Source: an uncultured Bacilli bacterium
GTDB lineage: Bacteria > Bacillota_I > Bacilli_A > RF39 > UBA660
Reading direction: 5' to 3'
Assembly (NCBI GenBank): GCA_947589735.1
Contig: CANQCR010000002.1
Location: forward strand, 1 to 64,000
DNA: 64,000 nucleotides
The position numbers and the translations under genes were made by a program. The notes beneath the pieces were generated by a model. It worked only from the letters and a program-made list of their open reading frames with translations, did no database searches and was not told where the DNA came from. Numbering within the stretch: position 1 is the stretch's first letter; the number at the start of each line of letters is the position of its first letter. This document shows positions 16,393-24,009 of this stretch, in pieces.

Positions 16393-17265
16393 ATGAAGAA
16401 AATGATGTTAACTTGCTTTGCAGTTACATCTTTCTTCCTATGCTTAATGGTTACACATGCGACAACCTTAAATCGCGAAAGTAGTAGTAATGGCGAAGTT
16501 AAATTATCCTTAACGGTTGATGAAGGATATGTTGGTGGTATTGATGTAACATTAAAAATATCAGGGGATGTAACTTATAGTAATTTTACTTGGGATACTT
16601 CATTTAGTAAGTATGTTAAGAAAAATATATATAATGAAAATAATAAAGAATTAAGCCTTTATGTCGCAACCGGTAGTACTAGTAAAAACTTAGCTAATGA
16701 TAAACGTAATATCCCACTAGGAACGATGAAAGTAAGTTCTAGTAAGGATACAAAGTACAATATTACAGTTAGCAAATTAGTTCTTACCGATATGGATTAT
16801 AAATATATTACAAAAACCGATGTAACTAATAATCCTGATAGCGAATTAACTTTTAAAAAGACGAATAGTTCTAATTCAAATAGTAACTCTAGTAGCAACT
16901 CCAATAGTAATTCTAATTCTAGTTCTAGTGGAAATAGTAGTTCTGGCTCTGGTTCTAGTTCTAGTGGAGGAACTAGTAGTGGTACAACATCAAATAGTAG
17001 TTCAACACAAAGTACAGGAAGTACATCATCTAATGCTATGAGTAGTAATTCATCATTAAATAATGATACTTTAGATGATCAAACTAGTAATACTTCCAAA
17101 GATGATACTATAACTAGTAATAGCAATAAGGAAATAGCTGAAAGTACTAAAGAAGAAAAAGATAAAAAAAGTAATAGTAACGCTATTGCGATTGTATCTT
17201 TCTGTATCTTAGTTGTCGTTGCGGCTTGTCTCATCTTATGGCGGAGTATAACCAAAACAAAATAG
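16393..17265 (+). CDS. Membrane-anchored surface protein, possible cohesin-like domain
   Basis: Signal peptide (MKKMMLTCFAVTSFFLCLMV), a beta-rich extracellular domain (about 27-150; VKLSLTVDEGYVGG, PLGTMKVSSSKDTKYNITVS), a long Ser/Asn/Gly/Thr linker (about 155-250) and a C-terminal membrane helix (AIAIVSFCILVVVAACLIL) with a basic tail. The strand pattern (self-interaction strand, then GTMKVS and YNITV) is reminiscent of cohesin modules, which bind dockerins. Its partner gene one base upstream encodes a dockerin-like segment, so it may tether the M60 protease to the cell. The cohesin call is inference from pattern only. Start placed at ATG 16393 after AAGGAGG rather than 16363. Confidence 0.72.
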   Translation: MKKMMLTCFAVTSFFLCLMVTHATTLNRESSSNGEVKLSLTVDEGYVGGIDVTLKISGDVTYSNFTWDTSFSKYVKKNIYNENNKELSLYVATGSTSKNLANDKRNIPLGTMKVSSSKDTKYNITVSKLVLTDMDYKYITKTDVTNNPDSELTFKKTNSSNSNSNSSSNSNSNSNSSSSGNSSSGSGSSSSGGTSSGTTSNSSSTQSTGSTSSNAMSSNSSLNNDTLDDQTSNTSKDDTITSNSNKEIAESTKEEKDKKSNSNAIAIVSFCILVVVAACLILWRSITKTK

Positions 17266-17266
17266 A

Positions 17267-17294
17267 GAAAAGGATTTATCTTTTCTCTTTTTTT
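17267..17294 (+). terminator. Terminator after the M60 operon
   Basis: AGAGAAAAG and CTTTTCTCT form a stem followed by seven T residues, directly after the stop codon. Confidence 0.75.
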
Positions 17295-17320
17295 GTTATA
17301 ATAGTTAAAGAGGTGATAGA

Positions 17321-18184
17321 ATGCCAGAACTACCAGAAGTAGAAACAGTAAGAAAAGTTTTAGAGAAAAAAGTTGTTGGGGAAAAGATTAAAGAAGTATA
17401 TGTATATTATTCTAAAATTATTGAAGAACCTAGCGTTGAAGAGTTTAAAGAAAAATTAAAAGGTAAAACCATAACAGCGATGGACCGGCGCGGGAAATGG
17501 TTAATATTCGTTTTAGATGATACATACTATTTACTTACCCATCTAAGAATGGAAGGACGCTTCTTCTTTAGAAATCATGATGATGAGGTCTCACGCCATG
17601 AACACGTTGCTTTTCTTTTTGAAAGTGGTTTAGAACTAAGATATAATGATACTCGTAAATTTGGCCGAATGTATCTATTAAACAAAGATGATGCCTTTAA
17701 GGTTAAACCTTTAAATGAGCTTGGTAAAGAGCCTTGGGATAAAACATTAACTGAAGATTATTTACTTTCTTCTTATAAGATGCGACGTCTACCTATTAAA
17801 ACAGTTTTATTAGATCAAAGTATCATTACAGGTATTGGCAATATTTATGCTGATGAAATCCTTAAAATGAGTTCTTTATATCCTCTCACACCAGCTAATG
17901 AATTAACTAGGAGAGATTGCACTAATATTATTAATAATACGAAAGAGGTCTTAAATAAGGCTCTCGCTAGTGGGGGAACGACAATTCGTTCTTATGAGTC
18001 TAGTGAGGGTGTTCACGGCCGGTTTCAAAACCAACTATTAGTCCACAGTAAAGAGGGGGAGGATTGCCCTAGTTGTGGCTCTAAAATCGTCAAAATAAGA
18101 GTCGGTGGAAGGGGTACCTATTACTGCCCTAATTGCCAGCGAGAAAGGGCTAAAGAAGCAAAAACCAAAAAGGTAAAAAAATAG
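17321..18184 (+). CDS. mutM: Formamidopyrimidine-DNA glycosylase
   Basis: Base-excision repair enzyme removing 8-oxoguanine and ring-opened purines, with AP-lyase activity. The catalytic N-terminal Pro lies in MPELPEVETVR; LRMEGRF, DTRKFGRM and QSIITGIGNIYADEIL are conserved blocks, and the C-terminal zinc finger is CPSCGSKIVKIRVGGRGTYYC plus PNC. Length 287 aa, slightly long because of a Lys-rich tail. Preceded by GAGGTG. Monocistronic, between two terminators. Confidence 0.96.
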   Translation: MPELPEVETVRKVLEKKVVGEKIKEVYVYYSKIIEEPSVEEFKEKLKGKTITAMDRRGKWLIFVLDDTYYLLTHLRMEGRFFFRNHDDEVSRHEHVAFLFESGLELRYNDTRKFGRMYLLNKDDAFKVKPLNELGKEPWDKTLTEDYLLSSYKMRRLPIKTVLLDQSIITGIGNIYADEILKMSSLYPLTPANELTRRDCTNIINNTKEVLNKALASGGTTIRSYESSEGVHGRFQNQLLVHSKEGEDCPSCGSKIVKIRVGGRGTYYCPNCQRERAKEAKTKKVKK

Positions 18185-18215
18185 AAAAATAAAATTTGTC
18201 AAAAACTAAAAAATT

Positions 18216-18258
18216 AAAAAAAGAGAAAAAAAGTTAAAATGCAATTTTTCTCTTTTTT
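18216..18258 (+). terminator. Terminator after mutM
   Basis: AAAAAAGAGAAAAA pairs with TTTTTCTCTTTTTT across a short loop; low GC stem but long T tract. Confidence 0.55.
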
Positions 18259-18299
18259 AATACTTTTTCCTTATATTTCAAAGGAATAAAGGACTTGAA

Positions 18300-18314
18300 G
18301 TGTCAAAATGACAC
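18300..18314. promoter_or_regulatory. Inverted repeat, possible operator upstream of nrdD
   Basis: GTGTCA-AAA-TGACAC is a perfect inverted repeat. It falls between a TTGAAG (18295) and GATAAA (18319) that could be promoter elements, a typical repressor position. It does not match the NrdR box pattern well and I see only one copy. Confidence 0.4.
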
Positions 18315-18439
18315 ACTAGATAAAAATTTAAAAAAATTAAAAATTAAAAAATGTAAAGAAATAAAAAACTAAATTATTGAAAAAATAATACATAAAGGTA
18401 ACATCATTAAAAAACCACTCAAAAAGTGATCAAAAAGTA

Positions 18440-18469
18440 TTGCATTCTGTCTAAAATGAAGAGTATAAT
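18440..18469 (+). promoter_or_regulatory. Promoter of nrdD operon
   Basis: TTGCAT (18440-18445), 18 bases, TATAAT (18464-18469). The transcript would start just before the AGGAGG used by nrdD. Confidence 0.55.
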
Positions 18470-18500
18470 CAAATTAGATAGTAGGAGGTCAAGTAAGGAT

Positions 18501-20816
18501 ATGTCAGATTCATACAACAAGATAACATTAGACGTAATTAAAAGAAATGGAAAAAAAGTATCCTTTGATGCTAGTAAAATAGCCCTAGCTATTAAAAAAG
18601 GTTTTGATAGCGTTGTTACAGTATCAAATGATGCCGAAGGCGAAGAAAAGAAAGTATACACCGGTGAGGATATCAATAAAGTATATCTTGGCGTTATTAA
18701 GAGTATTGAGAAAAAATATAAAGATGAAACCAGAATTAAAATTGAAGAGATTCAAGATTTAATTGAACAAGAATTAGAGAAACAAGGTTATGATGATGTT
18801 TATAAATCATTCTCTGAGTATCGGGAACGTCGTAACCAATCAAGAGCTTTGTTTGCTGATGATAAAAAGATTCACAAGTTTTTAAAAACCCTTGAAGGAC
18901 TAGGGTTAAAATCAGCAACCGAAGATGATACTAAAAGAGAAAATGCTAATATCGATGGCGATAGCGCTATGGGTACCATGCTTCAATATGGTAGTACTGT
19001 TTCTAAGGAATTTGCTAAAGCATACTTAATGAAAAAAAGATTTTCAATGGCTCATGATGAAGGAGATATCCACATTCATGATATGGATTTCTTAGCTATG
19101 GGTACAACCACTTGTATGCAAATTGAACTTGATAAACTATTTAAGAAAGGTTTTTCAACCGGTCATGGTCATTTAAGAACACCAGCTAGTATCGGTTCAT
19201 ATAGTGCGTTAGCAGCAATTGCTATTCAGTCTAACCAAAATGATCAACATGGTGGACAATCAATTCCGGCATTCGATTATTATATGGCTCCAGGTGTTAT
19301 TAAGACCTTTAAAAAAGAGTTTAAACAACAAATATATGATTTGTTAGATTATATGGATTTGCTTTCATTTATCAATATGGATAGAGTTGTTAAAGAAATT
19401 GATAAATTGACATCAATCGAATTTGATATTGAAAGATTTGAGCCTATTTATAATAATTCAGCATCTATCAAAAGATTGTTTGTTAAGTCATATGAAAAAG
19501 CTTTAGCTAAGACAAATCGTCAAACTTATCAAGCTATGGAAGCTTTTGTTCATAACTTAAATACGATGCATTCAAGAGCAGGAGCGCAAGTACCATTTTC
19601 ATCTGTTAACTTTGGTACGGATACGAGCGCTGAAGGAAGAATGGTTATTAAAAACTTCCTAGAGGCTACAGAAGCTGGTCTTGGTAAAGGTGAAACACCA
19701 ATCTTCCCAGTATCTATTTTCAAGGTTAAGGAAGGGGTTAACTATAATCCAGGTGATCCTAACTATGATTTATTTAAGTTAGCTTGCCGAGTTTCAGCTA
19801 AAAGATTATTCCCTAACTTTTCTTTCTTAGATGCTCCATTTAACTTGGAATATTATAAAGAAGGCGATTACCGCACCGAAGTTGGTTATATGGGATGCCG
19901 AACAAGAGTTATGGCTGATGTAACTGATGTTAACAATCAAACAACTGGTGGTCGTGGTAATTTATCATTTACTTCTATTAACTTACCAAGGCTAGGTATA
20001 AAGCATGGTATTTGCTTAAAAGAACGTGATAAAGCTGATATGAAAGGCTTCTATAAAGATTTAGGCGAGATGATGGATTTAGTTCGTGATCAATTACTTG
20101 AACGTTTTGAAATCCAATGTAGTAAAAGAGTTTATAACTTCCCATTCTTGTTAGGCTCTGGTGTTTGGACTGATGGTGATAAGCTAAAACCAACTGATCG
20201 CTTACGGAAGATTTTAAAACACGGGACTTTAACAATTGGTTTTATCGGCCTTGCTGAAACGCTTAAAGCTTTAATTGGTAAACATCATGGTGAGAGTGAT
20301 GAAGCTCAAAAATTAGGTTTGGAAATAATTACCTTTATGCGTAAAAGATGCAACGAATATTGTAAAGAATACAACTTAAACTTTACTTTAATTGCAACCC
20401 CAGCTGAAGGTTTGTCAGGACGCTTTGTAGCGATTGATAAAGCAATCTATGGACGGATTAAAGGTGTAACAGATAGAAATTATTATACGAATTCTTTCCA
20501 CGTTCCTGTTTACTATAATATTAGTATTAAGGATAAGATTATGAAAGAAGCTCCATATCATAATTTAACTAATGGTGGACATATTTCTTACATTGAGTTA
20601 GATGGTGATACGGTTCAAAATGTTGAAGCTTTCGAGAAAGTAATTCGTTTAATGAAAGAAGCAGGCATTGGTTATGGTGCAATTAACCACCCTGTTGATC
20701 GTGATCCTGTATGTGGATACGTTGGGGTTATTGGTGATGTTTGTCCAGGATGTGGACGTAAAGAGTTTGATAGTGTACCACTAGAAGAAGTAAAATCCCT
20801 TAATTGTGGATGTTAG
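18501..20816 (+). CDS. nrdD: Anaerobic (class III) ribonucleoside-triphosphate reductase, main subunit without glycyl-radical tail
   Basis: Makes deoxyribonucleotides under anaerobiosis. N-terminal ATP-cone (ITLDVIKRNGKKVSFD, about 10-95) followed by the catalytic barrel (GTTTCMQIELDKLF; STGHGHLRTP; HNLNTMHSRAGAQVPFSS; NFTLIATPAEGLSGRF). Near the C-terminus is the Cys cluster VCGYVGVIGDVCPGCG. The protein then ends in SLNCGC, 771 aa, without the RxxGY glycyl-radical loop, which is encoded by the next ORF. AGGAGG lies upstream of ATG 18501; the earlier ORF-track start (18426) overlaps the promoter. First gene of nrdD - radical ORF - nrdG. Confidence 0.93.
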   Translation: MSDSYNKITLDVIKRNGKKVSFDASKIALAIKKGFDSVVTVSNDAEGEEKKVYTGEDINKVYLGVIKSIEKKYKDETRIKIEEIQDLIEQELEKQGYDDVYKSFSEYRERRNQSRALFADDKKIHKFLKTLEGLGLKSATEDDTKRENANIDGDSAMGTMLQYGSTVSKEFAKAYLMKKRFSMAHDEGDIHIHDMDFLAMGTTTCMQIELDKLFKKGFSTGHGHLRTPASIGSYSALAAIAIQSNQNDQHGGQSIPAFDYYMAPGVIKTFKKEFKQQIYDLLDYMDLLSFINMDRVVKEIDKLTSIEFDIERFEPIYNNSASIKRLFVKSYEKALAKTNRQTYQAMEAFVHNLNTMHSRAGAQVPFSSVNFGTDTSAEGRMVIKNFLEATEAGLGKGETPIFPVSIFKVKEGVNYNPGDPNYDLFKLACRVSAKRLFPNFSFLDAPFNLEYYKEGDYRTEVGYMGCRTRVMADVTDVNNQTTGGRGNLSFTSINLPRLGIKHGICLKERDKADMKGFYKDLGEMMDLVRDQLLERFEIQCSKRVYNFPFLLGSGVWTDGDKLKPTDRLRKILKHGTLTIGFIGLAETLKALIGKHHGESDEAQKLGLEIITFMRKRCNEYCKEYNLNFTLIATPAEGLSGRFVAIDKAIYGRIKGVTDRNYYTNSFHVPVYYNISIKDKIMKEAPYHNLTNGGHISYIELDGDTVQNVEAFEKVIRLMKEAGIGYGAINHPVDRDPVCGYVGVIGDVCPGCGRKEFDSVPLEEVKSLNCGC

Positions 20817-20830
20817 AAAGGAAGGATATT

Positions 20831-21010
20831 ATGGAAAAATTAGTTGGTGAAGGAGTTGGCTTTGAAAGAATTAGAAGGGTAACAGGATACCTTTCAGGAG
20901 ATGTTAGACGTTTCAATAACGCTAAACAATGCGAAGAAAAAGATCGTGTCAAACATTCCGGAATCAAAGAAGTTTTAAATAGTTCAACTTGCCCAAAAGA
21001 AGCTAAATAA
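20831..21010 (+). CDS. Separate 59-residue glycyl-radical domain of class III RNR
   Basis: The sequence FERIRRVTGYLSGDVRRFNN then AKQCEEKDRVKHS is the C-terminal glycyl-radical segment normally fused to NrdD; Gly19 in RRVTGY would carry the radical. It has its own ribosome-binding site (AAAGGAAGG) and ATG, lies in a different frame from nrdD 14 bases after its stop, and its TAA overlaps the ATG of nrdG by one base. It ends with an extra tail (GIKEVLNSSTCPKEAK). A sequencing indel that split one gene is the alternative, but the dedicated Shine-Dalgarno speaks for a true split. The ORF-track start 20804 is too early. Confidence 0.85.
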   Translation: MEKLVGEGVGFERIRRVTGYLSGDVRRFNNAKQCEEKDRVKHSGIKEVLNSSTCPKEAK

Positions 21011-21573
21011 TGACGATTCGGTTAGCTAGTGAACTACAAATCGATAGTGTGGTTGATGGAACGGGTGTTAGGGCTGTTATCTGGACACAAGGTTGTGCTC
21101 ATAACTGTCCTGGATGCCATAATCCACAAACCCATAGTTTCGATGATGGTTTTTTAAAAGATGTCGATGAGTTGATTAGTGAGATTCAAGCTATGGAAGG
21201 GCAGACAGGTATAACCTTTAGTGGTGGCGATCCCATGTATCAACCTGAGGCGTGTGCGGTTATTGCGAAAGCCGCTCATAAATGTAAGTTGGACGTATGG
21301 TGTTATACCGGATTTACGTTTGAAGAAGTACTTAAAATGCGTGATACAAATAAAGCTGTTAAAGACTTCTTAAATGAGATTGACGTTCTTGTTGATGGAA
21401 GGTTTATAATGGCTAAGCGTAGTTATAATATCAAGTTTAGAGGTTCAACGAATCAAAGAATTATTGATGTTAAAAAGAGTTTAAAACAAAAAAAAGTTGT
21501 TATAGCTTTATCAGATGATGTTGAAGTAACCCATAACTATGGCAGATATAATGATAAAGGACTATACATTTAA
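21010..21573 (+). CDS. nrdG: Anaerobic RNR-activating radical SAM protein
   Basis: Generates the glycyl radical on NrdD using S-adenosylmethionine and a [4Fe-4S] cluster. The cluster motif CxxxCxxC is CAHNCPGC in WTQGCAHNCPGCHNPQTH; FSGGDPMYQPE is the GGE-type SAM-binding motif. 187 residues, somewhat longer than E. coli NrdG (154). ATG overlaps the preceding stop (TAATG), so translation is coupled. It would have to act on the small separate radical protein. Confidence 0.93.
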   Translation: MTIRLASELQIDSVVDGTGVRAVIWTQGCAHNCPGCHNPQTHSFDDGFLKDVDELISEIQAMEGQTGITFSGGDPMYQPEACAVIAKAAHKCKLDVWCYTGFTFEEVLKMRDTNKAVKDFLNEIDVLVDGRFIMAKRSYNIKFRGSTNQRIIDVKKSLKQKKVVIALSDDVEVTHNYGRYNDKGLYI

Positions 21574-21596
21574 AGCTACTATTTAGTAGCTTTTTT
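21572..21596 (+). terminator. Terminator after nrdG
   Basis: AAGCTACTATTTAGTAGCTT followed by T residues, directly after the stop codon. Confidence 0.8.
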
Positions 21597-21642
21597 GTAT
21601 AATTTAAAATTAACCTCATATAATGAAAATGAGAGGTTATAT

Positions 21643-22101
21643 ATGCATAAAAAATTAAAAAATATCTTTTATATCTTTTTTCCTTTAGTTATTGGTGGTA
21701 TAGTTAGTTTAATAATTAAAGATCATATCGATTATACGACTCTTAGTAAGCCACCTTTAAGTCCCCCTAAATGGGCTTTCCCTGTTGCTTGGAGTATCAT
21801 CTACCTTTTAATGGGAATTGCTTATTACGTATTTAGAAAAAAATATCAAACCAATGAGAAGACAGTTTCTCGTCTTTATTATTTACAACTCGGCGTCAAT
21901 GCTTTATGGAGTATCATTTTCTTCTTATTTAAATGGCGCTTTATAGCTATCTTATGGATTTTATGGTTACTTTCTTTAATTATTCTATTGATGATATCTT
22001 TTAAAGAGAAGGAAAAATTATCTTTTTATCTATTTATCCCATATCTTGTTTGGGTCTTATTTGCAACCTACCTAACAATCGGTATTTACATTTTAAATTA
22101 A
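21643..22101 (+). CDS. tspO: TspO/MBR family membrane protein
   Basis: Five-helix translocator-protein family; bacterial members bind tetrapyrroles and are linked to stress or porphyrin handling. Typical blocks are LSKPPLSPPKWAFPVAWSII and YLLMGIAYYVFRKK, then LQLGVNALWSIIFF and WILWLLSLIIL. 152 residues from ATG 21643, which has GAGAGG upstream; the ORF-track start 21595 lies within the preceding terminator. Monocistronic. Confidence 0.9.
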   Translation: MHKKLKNIFYIFFPLVIGGIVSLIIKDHIDYTTLSKPPLSPPKWAFPVAWSIIYLLMGIAYYVFRKKYQTNEKTVSRLYYLQLGVNALWSIIFFLFKWRFIAILWILWLLSLIILLMISFKEKEKLSFYLFIPYLVWVLFATYLTIGIYILN

Positions 22102-22124
22102 AGTTACATTATGTAACTTTTTTA
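22100..22124 (+). terminator. Terminator after tspO
   Basis: AAAGTTACATTATGTAACTTT followed by T residues, overlapping the tspO stop codon. Confidence 0.75.
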
Positions 22125-22194
22125 ATTATGTAAAATAGCTTGAAGAAGTAGAAAAAAACCTTAATTTAGATTATAATATTAATTAGGTGATACA

Positions 22195-23133
22195 ATGAAT
22201 GATATCAAAGTCGTTTTTATGGGAACACCTGATTTTAGTGTGCCTGTATTAGAAATGTTAATTGCTAATTATAATGTTGTTTTGATCGTTACTAATCCTG
22301 ATAAACCGGTCGGAAGAGGGGGGAAAGTAGCTTTCTCACCTGTCAAGGAAGTAGCGTTAAAAAATAATATTCCTCTTTTTCAACCTGAAAAAATTAGAGT
22401 TGATTATGAAGACGTTTTAAAGATGGAACCTGATCTTATCGTTACTTGTGCTTACGGACAGATTATTCCTAAAGAAGTTTTAGATTATCCCCGTTTGGGA
22501 TGTGTAAATGTCCATGCTTCTTTACTTCCTAAGTATCGTGGTGGGGCACCTATTCATCACGCTATTATTAATGGCGATAAAAAAACGGGTATAACCATTA
22601 TGTATATGGATGTAGGTATGGATAGTGGCGATATTATTGCGCAAAAAGAAATACCTATTGAAAATGATGATACGGCTGAAACCTTATTTTCTAAATTATC
22701 ATTATTAGGAAGTGACTTCTTAAAAGAAATTTTACCATCAATTATTAATGGTACTAATAACCGGATTAAACAAAATGAAGAAGATGTTACTATCGCTCAT
22801 AATATTAGTCCTACTGATGAGATAATTGATTTTACGAAAACAAGAGAAGAAGTTTATAATCAAATAAGGGGGCTTAATAGTTGGCCTGGTGCGTACACTT
22901 ATTTAGATGGCAAAAGACTAAAGGTTTGGATGTCAAAAATAGGTGCTGAAAAAGATTATCAAGATATGGGTGTTATTACAAACATATATAAAGATGGCGT
23001 GGGTGTCAGTACAAAAGATGGGGAGATCATTTTAACGGAACTACAGATAGAAGGTAAGAAAAAAATGACCGCCCATGATTATTTGAATGGCCTTACGAAT
23101 CGTGATGAATTAGTTGGAAAGAAATTGGGGTAG
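22195..23133 (+). CDS. fmt: Methionyl-tRNA formyltransferase
   Basis: Formylates initiator Met-tRNA using 10-formyl-tetrahydrofolate. Blocks: FMGTPDFSVPVLEML, NPDKPVGRGGK, the catalytic NVHASLLPKYRGGAPIHHAI, ITIMYMDVGMDSGDI and the C-terminal domain with GLNSWPGAYTYLDGKRLKVW. 312 aa, normal size. AGGTGAT precedes the ATG. It leads a run of six closely spaced genes; peptide deformylase, its usual neighbour, is not in the window. Confidence 0.96.
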   Translation: MNDIKVVFMGTPDFSVPVLEMLIANYNVVLIVTNPDKPVGRGGKVAFSPVKEVALKNNIPLFQPEKIRVDYEDVLKMEPDLIVTCAYGQIIPKEVLDYPRLGCVNVHASLLPKYRGGAPIHHAIINGDKKTGITIMYMDVGMDSGDIIAQKEIPIENDDTAETLFSKLSLLGSDFLKEILPSIINGTNNRIKQNEEDVTIAHNISPTDEIIDFTKTREEVYNQIRGLNSWPGAYTYLDGKRLKVWMSKIGAEKDYQDMGVITNIYKDGVGVSTKDGEIILTELQIEGKKKMTAHDYLNGLTNRDELVGKKLG

Positions 23134-23139
23134 GTAGCT

Positions 23140-24009
23140 ATGAAAAAGTTTTGGGAATTTGTTAAAGGTATTTTTAAAGATAAACGCAAACGAGCTATAC
23201 TAAGCCTTGTCTTATGGATTATTTTCTTTATCATCGTTTTTGCGATGGTTGGCGGTCCTGTTAATATTGATTATGAGTATCAAAAAAGAACTTCCGCATC
23301 AAATTCTAATGTAAGTAAACCGGTTACTAAAAATACTCTTGAAAATTTTAAGAAGGTTGAAAATACAGAGTTTACTTATGATGTCACCATTACGGAATAT
23401 AACAAAACTCTAAATTATAAAATTGAAGGTACATACTATGATAAAGATTATTATTTTACATTAGATGGTGTATCTTATTATTTAAAGGACGATATTATCT
23501 ATCTTGTCGATGATGTAAACCATAATTTAATAACTTTCCGTCCTGATGTAAACCATCTTTTTAATCGGATGGATGGCAAGTTAATGCAAATGCTTAGAAT
23601 TAGTGAGTTATACACAACACTTACTTCTAGTGAAGAACAAACAAAAACTACTTATAAGGATAATACGACGGTAACAAGTTTTGCTTATAAGTTTTATGAT
23701 GGTAGAAGTGTGGCTATTAAAATGACCGAAAAAGATAACAAACTAACATCACTTAGCCTTGATTATACTAATTATGCTATACCTAAAACCCAATTGTTTC
23801 GGGTTGATATAACATATAATAATATGGATAATATTGCTGATTATAATAAGGATTATCACACATATACTTATGATGCGGTCATAACACCTGATACGACAAG
23901 TAATCCATCTAGTGATTTAGATAGTTTAACTAGCAATTCAAATAATACGACTAGTAATTCTAATACTGTAACTAGTAATAATTTAACCCCCGTAAAGGAA
24001 GGTGTTTAA
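23140..24009 (+). CDS. Unknown membrane-anchored extracytoplasmic protein
   Basis: Not recognised. A basic cytoplasmic start, one membrane helix (AILSLVLWIIFFIIVFAMVGG, about 19-39), an extracellular beta-rich region with many Tyr/Asp pairs (YDVTITEYNK, YYDKDYYFTLDG, FRVDITYNNMD) and a Ser/Asn/Thr-rich C-terminus. The alternating strands recall lipoprotein-type DUF domains. It lies 6 bases after fmt and its stop overlaps the ATG of the next gene (TAATG), so it is part of the fmt-mraY operon; role may be envelope related by context only. Confidence 0.75.
   Translation: MKKFWEFVKGIFKDKRKRAILSLVLWIIFFIIVFAMVGGPVNIDYEYQKRTSASNSNVSKPVTKNTLENFKKVENTEFTYDVTITEYNKTLNYKIEGTYYDKDYYFTLDGVSYYLKDDIIYLVDDVNHNLITFRPDVNHLFNRMDGKLMQMLRISELYTTLTSSEEQTKTTYKDNTTVTSFAYKFYDGRSVAIKMTEKDNKLTSLSLDYTNYAIPKTQLFRVDITYNNMDNIADYNKDYHTYTYDAVITPDTTSNPSSDLDSLTSNSNNTTSNSNTVTSNNLTPVKEGV

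Larger units (their letters stand above)
18185..18500. other. Intergenic region before nrdD
   Basis: Very AT-rich stretch of about 315 bases. It holds a terminator (18216-18258), a perfect 15-base inverted repeat (18300-18314) and an upstream promoter for nrdD (18440-18469). The ORF track extends nrdD into this region, but a good ribosome-binding site supports the later start at 18501. No RNA gene recognised. Confidence 0.6.

Noticed and set aside
16861-17120. Ser/Asn-rich AGT-type repeat region as a tandem repeat or phase-variable tract
   Set aside because: It is a low-complexity linker coded by varied AGT/TCT/AAT codons, not a perfect repeat array; slippage-based variation is possible but not shown.
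18295-18345. NrdR boxes upstream of nrdD
   Set aside because: Only one inverted repeat is present, and it does not follow the paired acaCwAtATaTwGtgt pattern.
20804-21010. Frameshift artefact explanation for the nrdD split
   Set aside because: Considered seriously. A fused product would carry an unusually long linker between the Cys cluster and the radical loop, and the small ORF has its own well-placed Shine-Dalgarno and ATG. I keep the split call but an assembly error cannot be fully excluded.
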